DNA from: Nonomuraea gerenzanensis
GTDB taxonomy: Bacteria; Actinomycetota; Actinomycetes; Streptosporangiales; Streptosporangiaceae
Direction of reading: 5' to 3'
DNA length: 64,000 nt
Assembly: GCF_020215645.1 (NCBI RefSeq)
Contig: NZ_CP084058.1
Span: 9,920,001-9,984,000 of the forward strand
In this document: piece by piece, positions 51,925 through 60,768 of the stretch
Layout of the letters: each line of letters opens with the position of its first letter
How positions within the stretch are numbered: position 1 is the first letter of the stretch
Notes under the pieces: generated by a model
The model's database searches: none
Seen by the model: only the letters and a program-made list of their open reading frames with translations
What the model was told of the DNA's origin: nothing
Program-made: the position numbers and the translations under genes

Positions 51925-53028
51925 GTGAGCACGACGACGTTCGACACGGCGATCAACCAAGCGCGCGACCTGCTCAGATGGCGTTCCCCGCTGCGGACGG
52001 AGCTCTGGGCGGCCCGGCTCACGGCCGAGCTGGCGGCGTCCGGGCAGGTGCAGGAGTTCCTGCGGCGGGCAGCTGACGACGATGGCCAGGAGGCACGGCT
52101 GGCCCTTGCCGCCTTGGCCTCGGTCAACGGTCCCGCCGAGGCGGGTACGCCGTTGATCGCAGCCGGCGAACCGGCTGAGACGGGCACGCCGCTGGTTGAT
52201 GCCGATGACCCGGCTGAGGTGACTGCTCCGAGTCAGCCGTACACCGAGGCGGGGGCCGGTGTGGCGGAGAGCCTGCCCGGGTGGGTGCGGCGCATGGGCC
52301 GGGTGGCCTGCGATCATGCCTGGTACGGCAAGGCCGATCCCTATGGCGAGCAGGTGCTGGCGGTGCTGGGCTTTCGCTACGACAACGGCAAGGAGCCGCA
52401 TGTTCTCGTCGTCGGCATCGACCAGCCCAATGGCGGCTTGGCCGTGGACGCGCTGGTCGAGGAGGAGAAGTTCCTCGACGAGCTGGACCTGCGCCCGGCC
52501 GATCCCGGATGGGTTGCGCGCCGCGTGCTGAACGCCTTCGAGTTGACCGGCCGGGTCATGGGCGCGCGGGTGGCCGACACGCTGCCCGCCGTAGAGCCGT
52601 TCGCGATCGCCCGTGCTCGCTCGGTGGCCGGTAAATATGACGTTTCCGGGACGGAGACCCACGATCAGGTCCCCGGGATGGAGGGCTTGCCCGGCCACAT
52701 CCTGGACGAGATGCCCGGTGCCCGGGAGGCGTTCGGGAAGCTGGTCGAGTTCGTGGGTGATCGGCCGTTGTGGTGGAGTCCGGCGAGGGTCTCGCAGTTC
52801 CTGACGCAGTGGCTGCCCCGAGAGGCGATTCTCAGCGATGAGGCGATCGCCGCTATGCCGGAGGTCGTGCGGGCCTGGACTCGTCACCATGGCGATCATT
52901 CCGCGGTGCGGCGCCGGATCGACGAGGACGCGCCTCGTCTGCCCCTGCTCATGGCTGATGATTCGCTGGCTTCCTTGAACAAGCGCCTGGCCCGGGCCGC
53001 CGCCGGCCCGCATCCACAGCACGAGTGA
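51925..53028 (+). CDS. Conserved-looking hypothetical protein
   Basis: 367 residues if started at GTG 51925 (VSTTTFDTAINQARDLLRWR); ATG 51898 is another option. N-terminal about 65 residues resemble a small helical domain (WAARLTAELAASGQVQEFLR). A Pro/Ala/Gly linker follows with a threefold imperfect repeat (AEAGTPLIAAGEPAETGTPL, VDADDPAEVTAP). The C-terminal about 250 residues contain GWVRRMGRVACDHAWYGKAD, ALVEEEKFLDELDLRPADPG. No known domain recognised. Soluble. Confidence 0.7.
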   Translation: MSTTTFDTAINQARDLLRWRSPLRTELWAARLTAELAASGQVQEFLRRAADDDGQEARLALAALASVNGPAEAGTPLIAAGEPAETGTPLVDADDPAEVTAPSQPYTEAGAGVAESLPGWVRRMGRVACDHAWYGKADPYGEQVLAVLGFRYDNGKEPHVLVVGIDQPNGGLAVDALVEEEKFLDELDLRPADPGWVARRVLNAFELTGRVMGARVADTLPAVEPFAIARARSVAGKYDVSGTETHDQVPGMEGLPGHILDEMPGAREAFGKLVEFVGDRPLWWSPARVSQFLTQWLPREAILSDEAIAAMPEVVRAWTRHHGDHSAVRRRIDEDAPRLPLLMADDSLASLNKRLARAAAGPHPQHE

Positions 53029-53061
53029 GGTCATCGAGCTGCGCTCTTGTACGGTGAGCGC

Positions 53062-53163
53062 GTGAAGATCGGCCGGCCTGATCACCCTCGTGCTGGCGTC
53101 GCCGGCCTCGACGCGGCGGTTGCCTTCTACACCCGGGTGCTGGAGGTGGGGCGGTGCGGTCTG
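53062..53163 (+). pseudogene. Fragment of a VOC/glyoxalase-like gene
   Basis: VKIGRPDHPRAGVAGLDAAV then AFYTRVLEVGR matches the usual N-terminal beta-alpha start of VOC proteins, but the remaining about 90 residues of such a domain are absent and the frame ends at 53253. Confidence 0.35.
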
Positions 53164-53242
53164 TGGGGGATGTCGTGCGCTGGTGATCTTGGTCCGCTGG
53201 TCCGGGCTTGCAGTTGTCGGCAACCGGGGCACGGGTGGGCGA

Positions 53243-53340
53243 GTGCGCCGTAGGCGCGGGGGTGCGCCGCAGGCGCCCGATCAAAGGCGCCCGATCGAAG
53301 GCGCCTGAGCGATGTGGCGCGGAGCGCCTCCTTGCGAAGC
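53243..53340. repeat. Cluster of short GC-rich direct repeats
   Basis: GTGCGCCG(T/C)AGGCGC at 53243-53257 and 53262-53276, each a small hairpin; GGCGCCCGATCAAA at 53272 and GGCGCCCGATCGAA at 53286, then GGCGCCTGAGCG at 53300. Lies after the 367-residue gene and before the convergent photolyase-like gene. Confidence 0.65.
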
Positions 53341-53401
53341 CCTTTCGGGGCGGGCGTCACATGGCCGGCCACCTCATTGGGCAAGGGGTGGGTGTCGCGG
53401 T

Positions 53402-54475
53402 TCAGAAGGCGTACCGGATGCGGCAGTACGGGAGGCGGGCCGAGATCAGGTCGGTCAGGGCGGTGACGTAGCGGCCCTTGTGGCCGTTGCGGTAGCGGAC
53501 GTTCCAGCCGCCCGTCTCCGATCGTTTGGCCTGCTGGAGGTCCGGCCGCCACAGGACTTCCTCGGCCTTGGGATGCCAGCCCAGGTTGACCTGGTGGAGG
53601 CGGTCGTTGTGGGTCAGGAAGATGACTTCGGCGGCCAGCTGCCGGCGGGACTCCTCGTTCAGGGCGGAGTCGAGGTGGCCGAGCAGGTCGGCCCAGTCCT
53701 CCAGCCAGCCGTCGCGGACGACGACCGGGCTGAAGTTGACGTGCACCTCGTAGCCGGCCGCGACGAAGTCGTTGATGGCTTCGATGCGGGCCGCGATGGG
53801 CGAGGTGCGGATGTCGAGGAGCTTGGAGTCGGCGGGCGGCATGAGGCTGAAGCGGACGCGGGTGCCGCCGCGCGGGTTCCAGTCGAGCAGATCGCGGTTG
53901 ACGTACTTGGTGGCGAAGCTGGCCTTGGCGTCGGGGAGGCGGCCGAACAGGTCCACCAGGTCGCGGACGTTGTCGGACACCGTGGCGTCGAGGGAGCAGT
54001 CGGAGTTCTCGCCGATGTCGTAGACCCAGGCGTGCGGGTCCACCTGGTTGGGCTCGGGTTTGGTGCCCTGGCGGGCCGCGTGGCGTTCGACGTAGCCGAG
54101 GATCTTGTCGATGTTGGCGAAGACCGTGATCGGGTTGCTGTAGCCCTTGCGGCGCGGGACGTAGCAGTAGGCGCAGGCCATCGCGCAGCCGTTGGCCGTG
54201 GAGGGGGCGATGAAGTCGGCGGAGCGGCCGTTGGGGCGGGCGGTCAGCGACTTCTTGACGCCGAGCACCAGGGCCTCGGTCTTGATGCGGACCCAGCGGG
54301 CCACGTTCGCCTCGTCGCCGTAGAGCTCGGGGATGCGGTGGTGGCTCTCGATCTCCACGCGCTCGGCGTCGGGGTAGCGGGCCAGGATCTCCTGGCCGCG
54401 CGGCAGCTCGGCGGCGGCGGGCTCGACGTAGATGCGCCGGATGTCCAGCAGCGGGTTACGGATCGTGGTGGCCAT
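53402..54475 (-). CDS. Spore photoproduct lyase family radical SAM protein
   Basis: 357 residues from ATG 54475. Radical SAM cluster CAMACAYCYVPRRKGYSNPI (CxxxCxxC). Other blocks: MATTIRNPLLDIRRIYVEPA, DFIAPSTANGCAMACAYC, YDIGENSDCSLDATVSDNVR, RVRFSLMPPADSKLLDIRTS. The family repairs spore photoproduct or related thymine lesions using SAM and [4Fe-4S]; actinobacterial members often lack the C-terminal Cys of Bacillus SplB. Next to a Nei-like glycosylase. Confidence 0.88.
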   Translation of the reverse strand: MATTIRNPLLDIRRIYVEPAAAELPRGQEILARYPDAERVEIESHHRIPELYGDEANVARWVRIKTEALVLGVKKSLTARPNGRSADFIAPSTANGCAMACAYCYVPRRKGYSNPITVFANIDKILGYVERHAARQGTKPEPNQVDPHAWVYDIGENSDCSLDATVSDNVRDLVDLFGRLPDAKASFATKYVNRDLLDWNPRGGTRVRFSLMPPADSKLLDIRTSPIAARIEAINDFVAAGYEVHVNFSPVVVRDGWLEDWADLLGHLDSALNEESRRQLAAEVIFLTHNDRLHQVNLGWHPKAEEVLWRPDLQQAKRSETGGWNVRYRNGHKGRYVTALTDLISARLPYCRIRYAF

Positions 54476-54549
54476 GTCACTGTTCAGGCTACCTGCCCTG
54501 GTCAGGTGGGCTGTGCATGCGTGGCCCGGCCCAGGAGGCCATGGCGTGC

Positions 54550-55296
54550 TCAGCCGGGCTGGTCGAGCGGGCAGGCGTACGCCGTCCGGGAGGCGAGCTG
54601 CCACGTCTCGACGGGCGTGCCGCAGCGGCGGCAGCGCTCGCGCTTGTACACCCAGCGCTCGTCCGGCGCCGCCGGATCGCTGACCACCTGCCCCGCGTCG
54701 CGCCCGAGCGCCATGTACGAGGACGCGGCCTCCCACAGCCGGGCGGCGGCGCTCTCGTCGAGGTGGCGGGTGTCCGGATGCAGGCCGGTCAAGAACAGCA
54801 GCTCCGCCCGCCAGGCGTTGCCGACGCCCGCCCACACCTTCTGGTCGAGCACGGCGGCCCCCACCGGCCCCCGGAACGCGGTCAGCCGCCGCACCGCCTC
54901 GGCCTCGGACGCGTCCTCGCGCAGCGGGTCGGGCCCGAGCGAGGCGAACAGCGCGCCGACGCCACCCGCGTCGAGGGGCTCGCAGCGGGAGGGGGCGATG
55001 AGGTCGTAGGCCACCTCGTCCGTGACCAGGCGCAGGCGCGTGCCGGCCCTGGGCGAGGACGCCGGGTCGTCGTAGCGGAGGAAGAGTCCGCGCATACCGA
55101 GGTGCACGTGGACGGCGGGGGCGGCGTCGAAGTGGTAGAGGAGGTGCTTACCCACCGCTTCCACCGAACGCAGCAGCCGCCCGTCGTAGGGCTGGGCGTC
55201 GAAGCGGCCCTGGGGGCTGGAGGCGTGCACGGTGCGGCCGGCCAGGTCCGCGTGCTGCTCGCGGGCGTGACGGTGGATGAGATGTCCTTCGGGCAT
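54550..55296 (-). CDS. Fpg/Nei-family DNA glycosylase (Nei-like)
   Basis: 248 residues. Catalytic N-terminus MPEGHLIHRHAREQ (Pro2, Glu3), H2TH domain QKVWAGVGNAWRAELLFLTG, and a zinc finger CRRCGTPVETWQLASRTAYA then CP. Removes oxidised bases. MPEGH rather than MPELPE points to the Nei side of the family. 75 bp from the photolyase-like gene, same direction; a small repair neighbourhood. Confidence 0.92.
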   Translation of the reverse strand: MPEGHLIHRHAREQHADLAGRTVHASSPQGRFDAQPYDGRLLRSVEAVGKHLLYHFDAAPAVHVHLGMRGLFLRYDDPASSPRAGTRLRLVTDEVAYDLIAPSRCEPLDAGGVGALFASLGPDPLREDASEAEAVRRLTAFRGPVGAAVLDQKVWAGVGNAWRAELLFLTGLHPDTRHLDESAAARLWEAASSYMALGRDAGQVVSDPAAPDERWVYKRERCRRCGTPVETWQLASRTAYACPLDQPG

Positions 55297-55306
55297 GCCG
55301 GAGGGC

Positions 55307-56005
55307 TTACCCCGCGAGCTGGGCCGCCGCGCTGGTGAGCAGCAGGTCGAGTGCCGTCGGGTAGGCGCTGTCGTTCATCCTGGCCACCAGCAGCGGCGCG
55401 GTGGCCGCGATGTTGGGGTGGGTGCTGGCGGGCAGCCGGGCGTAGGTGTCGCGCCACACCTCCTCGTCGGCCTCCCGCGCCGCCTTGGGCAGGGCGAGGG
55501 TGGCGGCGTCGAGGATGGCGAAGGCCAGGCTCTGGTCGATGAAGGCGTGGTAGATCCGTACGGCGTCCGCGTCCGCGAACCCGGCCCCGCGCAGGATGCC
55601 GAGGATGGTCTCGTCGCCGGCCACCTCGTTCGGGCGGCCGGTGACCCGGCTGGCGGTCAGCACGGCGGCCTGCGGATGCGCCAGGTAGGCGTTGTGGATG
55701 CGGGTGCCCAGCTCGCGCAGGTCGGCCCGCCAGTCGCCGCGGGGCCGGAAGGACGCCATGGCCCGGCCGAACAGCTCGTCCGCGATGGCCAGGATCAGGT
55801 CGTCCATGCCGCGGAAGTAGCGGTAGACGGTGCTGGCGTCGGCGCCGAGCGCCAGGCCCAGGCGGCGGGCGGTGAGGCCGGCGGGCCCGTGCTCGTGCAG
55901 CATGCGCAGGGCGGTCTCGACGATGAGCGCGTGGGTGAGCACCTGGCCCTGTTTGGTGGGCCGCCGCCGCCGGCGTGCCGCTTCCGGCACCACCCGCTTG
56001 GCCAT
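55307..56005 (-). CDS. TetR-family regulator
   Basis: 232 residues. HTH: LIVETALRMLHEHGPAGLTA, LGLALGADASTVYRYFRGMD. C-terminal domain of the TetR_C type. Ends 10 bp before the Nei-like gene. Divergent from the saccharopine-dehydrogenase-like gene with a 17-bp palindrome just upstream of its own start, so autoregulation and control of the neighbour are likely. Confidence 0.88.
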   Translation of the reverse strand: MAKRVVPEAARRRRRPTKQGQVLTHALIVETALRMLHEHGPAGLTARRLGLALGADASTVYRYFRGMDDLILAIADELFGRAMASFRPRGDWRADLRELGTRIHNAYLAHPQAAVLTASRVTGRPNEVAGDETILGILRGAGFADADAVRIYHAFIDQSLAFAILDAATLALPKAAREADEEVWRDTYARLPASTHPNIAATAPLLVARMNDSAYPTALDLLLTSAAAQLAG

Positions 56006-56023
56006 GGAACGCCTCCCTTATGC

Positions 56024-56040
56024 CAACGCCATTGACGTTG
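56024..56040. promoter_or_regulatory. TetR operator palindrome
   Basis: CAACGCCATTGACGTTG, symmetrical except for one pair, 18 bp upstream of the TetR start and 67 bp upstream of the divergent gene start. Confidence 0.65.
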
Positions 56041-56106
56041 ATAAGCCTACAAGCGTTTGATGTAGGACACACCCCCCAAAAAAGCCATAAAAGGGGATCT
56101 ATCGTC

Positions 56107-57327
56107 ATGCGTATCCTTCTTGTGGGTGCCGGCGGCGTGGGCACCGCCATCACCCGGATCGCCGCCCGCCGACGTTTCTTCGACCACATGGTGGTCGCCG
56201 ACTACGACCTCCCCCGCGCCAAGGCGGCCGTCGCCGCGCTCGGTGACGAGGCCGCCAGGTTCACCCCCGTCAGGATCGACGCCGCCGACACCGGCGCCGT
56301 CACCGCGCTGCTGGCCGAGCACCGCTGCGACGTCCTGCTCAACGCCACCGACCCCCGGTTCGTGCTGCCGCTGTTCGAGGCCGCCCTCGCCGCGGGCGTC
56401 GACTACCTGGACATGGCCATGTCGATGTCCAAGCCGCACCCGGACCGCCCGTACCAGGAGGTCGGCGTCAAGCTGGGTGACGAGCAGTTCGCCCGCGCGC
56501 CCGAGTGGGCCGCACGGGGCAGGCTGGCGCTGGTCGGCATGGGTGTCGAGCCCGGCCTGGCCGACGTCTTCGCCCGGCACGCCGCCGACGAGCTCTTCGA
56601 CGAGATCGAGGAGATCGGCATCAGGGACGGCGCGAACCTGACCGTGGACGGCTACGACTTCGCCCCCTCCTTCTCCATCTGGACCACGATCGAGGAGTGC
56701 CTCAACCCGCCCCTCATCTACGAGCGCAGCCGCGGCTGGTACACCACCGAGCCGTTCAGCGAGCCGGAGATCTTCGACTTCCCCGACGGCATCGGCCCGG
56801 TGGAGTGCGTGAACGTCGAGCACGAAGAGGTCGTGCTGGTGCCCAGGTGGATCCCGGCGCAGCGGGTGACGTTCAAGTACGGGCTGGGCGAGGAGTTCAT
56901 CGGCACCCTCAAGACGCTGCACGCGCTCGGCGTGGACCGCACCGAGCCGGTCGCCGTCAGGACCGACCAGGGCACCGCCAGGGTGTCGCCGCGCGACGTG
57001 GTCGCCGCCGTGCTGCCCGACCCGGCCGAGCTGGGCGCGCGCATGCACGGCAAGACGTGCGCCGGCACCTGGGTCAAGGGCGTCAAGGACGGCCGGGCCC
57101 GCGAGGTGTACCTCTACCACGTGGTGGACAACCAGTGGTCGATGCGCGAGTACGGCTCGCAGGCCGTCGTCTGGCAGACCGCCGTCAACCCGGTGATCGC
57201 CCTGGAGCTGCTGGCCACCGGGGTCTGGCAGGGCACGGGCGTGCTGGGGCCCGAGGCGTTCGCGCCGCGGCCGTTCCTGGACCTGCTGGTCGAGTACGGC
57301 TCCCCCTGGGGCATGCGCGAGCAGTGA
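56107..57327 (+). CDS. Saccharopine dehydrogenase family oxidoreductase
   Basis: 406 residues from ATG 56107. N-terminal NAD(P) site MRILLVGAGGVGTAITRIAA, then CDVLLNATDPRFVLPLFEAA and ALVGMGVEPGLADVFARHAA. Members reduce or oxidise imino-acid-type substrates. Followed 74 bp later by an IlvD-type dehydratase, suggesting a joint amino-acid or carbohydrate pathway. Divergent TetR likely controls both. Confidence 0.87.
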   Translation: MRILLVGAGGVGTAITRIAARRRFFDHMVVADYDLPRAKAAVAALGDEAARFTPVRIDAADTGAVTALLAEHRCDVLLNATDPRFVLPLFEAALAAGVDYLDMAMSMSKPHPDRPYQEVGVKLGDEQFARAPEWAARGRLALVGMGVEPGLADVFARHAADELFDEIEEIGIRDGANLTVDGYDFAPSFSIWTTIEECLNPPLIYERSRGWYTTEPFSEPEIFDFPDGIGPVECVNVEHEEVVLVPRWIPAQRVTFKYGLGEEFIGTLKTLHALGVDRTEPVAVRTDQGTARVSPRDVVAAVLPDPAELGARMHGKTCAGTWVKGVKDGRAREVYLYHVVDNQWSMREYGSQAVVWQTAVNPVIALELLATGVWQGTGVLGPEAFAPRPFLDLLVEYGSPWGMREQ

Positions 57328-57401
57328 GGGGGCCGGGGGTCACCGCCTGATCCGGACATTGGATCATTGTGGTGCCGCAACCCGTACATCGGAGGAACCT
57401 C

Positions 57402-59051
57402 GTGAGCATCGCCGACGATCCCGACCGCGCACCGGCCCGCTCCCACCTGTACGCCATGGGCGTGTCGGAGGAGGAGATGCGCCGCCCCGTGGTCGGCATC
57501 GCCTCCACCTGGACCGGCACCATGCCGTGCAACCTGAACCACCGCGAGCTGGCCGCCGAGGTGGCCGAGGGCGTGCGCGCCGCCGGTGGGCTGCCGATGG
57601 AGTTCAACACCATCGCGGTCTCCGACAACCTCACCATGCACACCCCCGGCATGCGCACCTCACTGATCAGCCGGGAGGTCATCGCCGACTCGATCGAGCT
57701 GATGGGCCGCGCCCACCAGTTCGACGCGCTGGTGGCCATCGTCGGCTGCGACAAGACCGTCCCGGCGGCGATCATGGCGCTGGCCCGGCTGGACGTGCCG
57801 TCGGTGGTCCTCTACAGCGGCAGCATGATGCCGGGCCGCTGGCGCGGGCGCGACGTGACCATCCAGGACATGTGGGAGGCGCTCGGCGAGCGCGAGGTCG
57901 GCCGCATGGACCAGGCCGACCTCGACGACCTGGCCCGCCACGCCTGCCCGGGCGCGGGCACCTGCGCCGCCCAGTACACCGCCAACACCATGGGCACGGT
58001 CGCCGAGTTCCTCGGCCTGGCCCCGTTCGGCATCGGCGACATCCCGGCGGTGGCCGAGGAGAAGGGCGCGGCGGCCCGCCGGATCGGTGAACTGGCCATG
58101 CGCGCGCTGGCCGCCGGCGCCCGCCCGTCGCGCGTGCTCACCGAGGACGCCCTGCACAACGCGATCGTGTCGGTGGCGGCCATGGGCGGCTCCACGAACG
58201 CCGTGCTGCACCTGCTGGCCATCGCCCGCGAGGCCGGGCTGCCGCTGGAGATCGACCGGATCGGCGAGGTCTGCCGCCAGGTCCCGATCATCACCGGGCT
58301 CAAGCCGAGCGGCGGCGACGCCACCGCGCTGGACCTGTGGCGGGCCGGCGGCACCTCGCTGGTGGTGCGCCGCCTGCTGGAGGCGGGCCTGCTGCGCGAG
58401 AACGTCACGCTGGTGGACGGCCGCACGCTGGCCGAGGTGGGCGCGCAGGCGCGGGAGACGCCGGGCCAGGAGGTGGTGGCGAGCGCGGAGCGGCCGTTCA
58501 AGCGGCGCGGCGCGCTGGCCATCCTGCGCGGCTCGCTGGCGCCCGACGGGTGCGTGCTCAAGCTGGGCGGCAAGGACGACTTCCGCCACGAGGGGCCGGC
58601 CCGGGTGTTCGACTCCGAGAGCGACTGCTACGTCGCCATCCAGGAGGGCCGGATCGTGGCCGGGGACGTCATCGTGGTCCGCTACGAGGGCCCGGCGGGC
58701 GGCCCCGGCATGCGCGAGATGCTCTCCATCACCGGCCCGCTGGTCGGCCGGGGCCTGGGCAGCTCGGTGGCGCTGGTCACCGACGGCCGCTTCAGCGGGG
58801 TCTCGCACGGGCTGGTGATCGGGCACGTGGCGCCCGAGGCCTATCGCGGCGGGCCGATCGCGCTGGTGCGCGACGGCGACTCCGTGGTGATCGACAGCGC
58901 CGCCGGGACCCTCGACCTGCTGGTGCCCGAGGCCGAGCTGGCCGAGCGGCGGGCCGCGTGGGTGCGGCCTGAGCGGGAGGTCGAGCGGGGAGTGCTGACC
59001 AAGTACGTGGCCACGGTCGGTTCCGCGTCGGACGGAGCCGTCACCGCCTGA
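57402..59051 (+). CDS. Dihydroxy-acid dehydratase family protein (IlvD-like)
   Basis: 549 residues from GTG 57402 behind GGAGG; a GTG at 57369 has no site. IlvD/Edd signatures: VAIVGCDKTVPAAIMALARL and CPGAGTCAAQYTANTMGTVA give the iron-sulfur cysteines; SMGGSTNAVLHLLAIAREAG-like AAMGGSTNAVLHLLAI; C-terminal TDGRFSGVSHGLVIGHVAPE. May be true IlvD or a paralogue for sugar acids, as the neighbour is not a branched-chain gene. Confidence 0.9.
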   Translation: MSIADDPDRAPARSHLYAMGVSEEEMRRPVVGIASTWTGTMPCNLNHRELAAEVAEGVRAAGGLPMEFNTIAVSDNLTMHTPGMRTSLISREVIADSIELMGRAHQFDALVAIVGCDKTVPAAIMALARLDVPSVVLYSGSMMPGRWRGRDVTIQDMWEALGEREVGRMDQADLDDLARHACPGAGTCAAQYTANTMGTVAEFLGLAPFGIGDIPAVAEEKGAAARRIGELAMRALAAGARPSRVLTEDALHNAIVSVAAMGGSTNAVLHLLAIAREAGLPLEIDRIGEVCRQVPIITGLKPSGGDATALDLWRAGGTSLVVRRLLEAGLLRENVTLVDGRTLAEVGAQARETPGQEVVASAERPFKRRGALAILRGSLAPDGCVLKLGGKDDFRHEGPARVFDSESDCYVAIQEGRIVAGDVIVVRYEGPAGGPGMREMLSITGPLVGRGLGSSVALVTDGRFSGVSHGLVIGHVAPEAYRGGPIALVRDGDSVVIDSAAGTLDLLVPEAELAERRAAWVRPEREVERGVLTKYVATVGSASDGAVTA

Positions 59052-59183
59052 GGGCCCAGCCCGGCGGGAACGTGCCTGAGGGCGGCGCCCGGCGGGAACG
59101 GCCTGAGGATCGAGCAGCGGGCGGGGGCGGCTATGCTGCGCATTGGCGTTTGCCCCCACCCCTGACCTAAGGAGACTTACGCG

Positions 59184-59270
59184 ATGTACAAGGAGTTCGC
59201 GGGCGAGGTCGTGATGTGGCTCGTGCCGGTCGTGGTGCTGATCGGAGTAGCGCTCCTCGTCACCGCGTGA
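59184..59270 (+). CDS. 28-residue membrane peptide
   Basis: MYKEFAGEVVMWLVPVVVLI then GVALLVTA, TGA at 59268-59270. AAGGAG nine bases upstream of the ATG and a strong terminator hairpin immediately after the stop mark it as an expressed unit. Single transmembrane helix; function unknown. Confidence 0.7.
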   Translation: MYKEFAGEVVMWLVPVVVLIGVALLVTA

Positions 59271-59276
59271 GCCAGG

Positions 59277-59299
59277 AGGGGCCGGCCGGACCGGCCCCT
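59277..59299. terminator. Bidirectional terminator
   Basis: AGGGGCCGG (59277-59285), loop CCGGA, CCGGCCCCT (59291-59299), then TTTC. Lies between the membrane-peptide gene and the convergent secreted-protein gene. Confidence 0.75.
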
Positions 59300-59311
59300 T
59301 TCAGCCACATC

Positions 59312-59707
59312 TCAGCGGTAGTACCTGTACGACACGTACGTGCTCGCGTAGGTGTTGAAGTCCCGGTAGCCGTCGATGTAGTCGTTCCACGCCTCCGCCA
59401 GCTTGGCGGTCCGCACGGTGCAACCCGTGTAGCGGACCTTGCGTGCCGCGATGCGGCCCACGTTGGCGTAGCAGGAGCCGACCTTGCGGCCGTTCACCTT
59501 CAGGTTGACGTTGAGCTTGACGTTGAAGAGGTTCTTGCGGGAGATGTTGGTGATCCGCACCTTGACCCGGCAGGTGTCCTCGCACTTGCCCCAGTAGGAC
59601 TTCGTGCGGATGAGCTGCGCGCTCGAGGTGGCGGCTTCGGCGGGCGCGGCCATCAGCGTGGTCGCGGCGGCAGCCACTAAGGCCGTGGCAGCAAGGCGTT
59701 TGAACAT
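59312..59707 (-). CDS. Small secreted four-cysteine protein
   Basis: 131 residues. Signal peptide about 1-26 (MFKRLAATALVAAAATTLMA, cleavage after AEA). Mature part of about 105 residues has four cysteines (GKCEDTCRVKV, GSCYANVG, TGCTVR), suggesting two disulfides, and is Lys/Asn/Tyr-rich with a repeated YxxY end (DFNTYASTYVSYRYYR). Function unknown; beta-rich extracellular protein likely. Confidence 0.8.
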   Translation of the reverse strand: MFKRLAATALVAAAATTLMAAPAEAATSSAQLIRTKSYWGKCEDTCRVKVRITNISRKNLFNVKLNVNLKVNGRKVGSCYANVGRIAARKVRYTGCTVRTAKLAEAWNDYIDGYRDFNTYASTYVSYRYYR

Positions 59708-59865
59708 TTCGCCCCCATGTCGAGACAGTCGCTCCCCCCTGTGGCAGCGACACGTACGTGTCCGACTACTACCAGGCAGCCCGCTATCTGGGGTTTGCCG
59801 GGGATGATCCGATACGAAACGGTTATCCCTTTATCTCGGGCTTATCCGCCCGCAACCTGGCGGGG

Positions 59866-60759
59866 TCAGGAGGCCCACGCCAGCAACGGCCCCCCTTGCC
59901 TGAGCCGTCTCAACGCCTGCTTCTCCAGTTGCCTGATGCGCTCCCTGGTGAGACCGAGATGCTGCGCGATCTCCGTGTAGGTGTGGACCTCCTCCCCGGT
60001 CAGCCCGTACCTGAGCCTGATCACGAACGCCTCCCGCGGCGGCAGGGTGGTGACCACCTGGCACAGCTCCGCGCTGAGCGCGCGGCGCTCGGTCAGCTCC
60101 TGCACCTGGAGCCCGTCGTCGTCGGCGATCATGTCGCCGATCCGGCCCTCGCCGTGCTCGCCCACGGGGATGTCCAGGCTGACCATGTCCTGACCCAGCC
60201 TGCGTAACGCGGCGACCTGGCCGGGCGACCGCTCGGCCACCTGCGCCAGCTCCGCGTCCGTCGGCTCGTGGCCCAGCTCGGCGGCGAGCTGCCGCTCCAC
60301 CCTGATCAGCCGCGACAGCTCCTCCGCGACGTGGATCGGCAGCCGCACGGTACGGCTCTTGTCGTGGATGCCGCGCTCGATGGCCTGGCGGATCCACCAC
60401 ATCCCATACGTGGAGAACTTGTATCCCCGCGTGTAGTCGAACTTCTCCACCGCCCTGATCAGCCCGAGGTTGCCCTCCTGGATGATGTCGAGCAGGGGCA
60501 GCCCCCGGTAGGAGTACCGCCTGGCGGCGGACACCACGAGCCGGAGGTTGGACCTGATGAGCAGGTCCTTGGCGCGCTTGCCATCGAGCGCGACGAGTTC
60601 GAGTTCTGGCGTGCCCTCACCACGCTCGATCAGATGGCCCGCGTACAGGCCTGCCTCGATCCGCCGGGCGAGCTCCACTTCGTCCGCGGCGGAGAGCAAG
60701 GGGGTCTTTCCGATCTGCTCGAGGTACGTACCGAGCAGATCGGGCTCTTCGGCCGACAT
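59866..60759 (-). CDS. Sigma-70 family sigma factor (primary-like, group 2)
   Basis: 297 residues. Region 1.2 (DLLGTYLEQIGKTPLLSAAD), region 2 (LIRSNLRLVVSAARRYSYRG, LPLLDIIQEGNLGLIRAVEK, FSTYGMWWIRQAIERGI), region 3, region 4 (HTYTEIAQHLGLTRERIRQL then EKQALRRL). Close in type to RpoD/HrdB but without the long N-terminus, so a non-essential HrdA/C/D-like factor is likely. Preceded in the operon by a STAS protein gene 9 nt upstream. Confidence 0.93.
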   Translation of the reverse strand: MSAEEPDLLGTYLEQIGKTPLLSAADEVELARRIEAGLYAGHLIERGEGTPELELVALDGKRAKDLLIRSNLRLVVSAARRYSYRGLPLLDIIQEGNLGLIRAVEKFDYTRGYKFSTYGMWWIRQAIERGIHDKSRTVRLPIHVAEELSRLIRVERQLAAELGHEPTDAELAQVAERSPGQVAALRRLGQDMVSLDIPVGEHGEGRIGDMIADDDGLQVQELTERRALSAELCQVVTTLPPREAFVIRLRYGLTGEEVHTYTEIAQHLGLTRERIRQLEKQALRRLRQGGPLLAWAS

Positions 60760-60768
60760 GCACGGGGA

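Larger units (their letters stand above)
53029..53401. other. Degenerate intergenic region with VOC fragment and GC repeats
   Basis: 373 bp. A short in-frame piece from GTG 53062 includes GLDAAVAFYTRVLEVG, the start of a glyoxalase/VOC fold, and then loses similarity. Downstream, GTGCGCCGTAGGCGC (53243) and GTGCGCCGCAGGCGC (53262) are followed by two and a half copies of GGCGCCCGATCAAA (53272-53311). Looks like decayed sequence. Confidence 0.5.
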
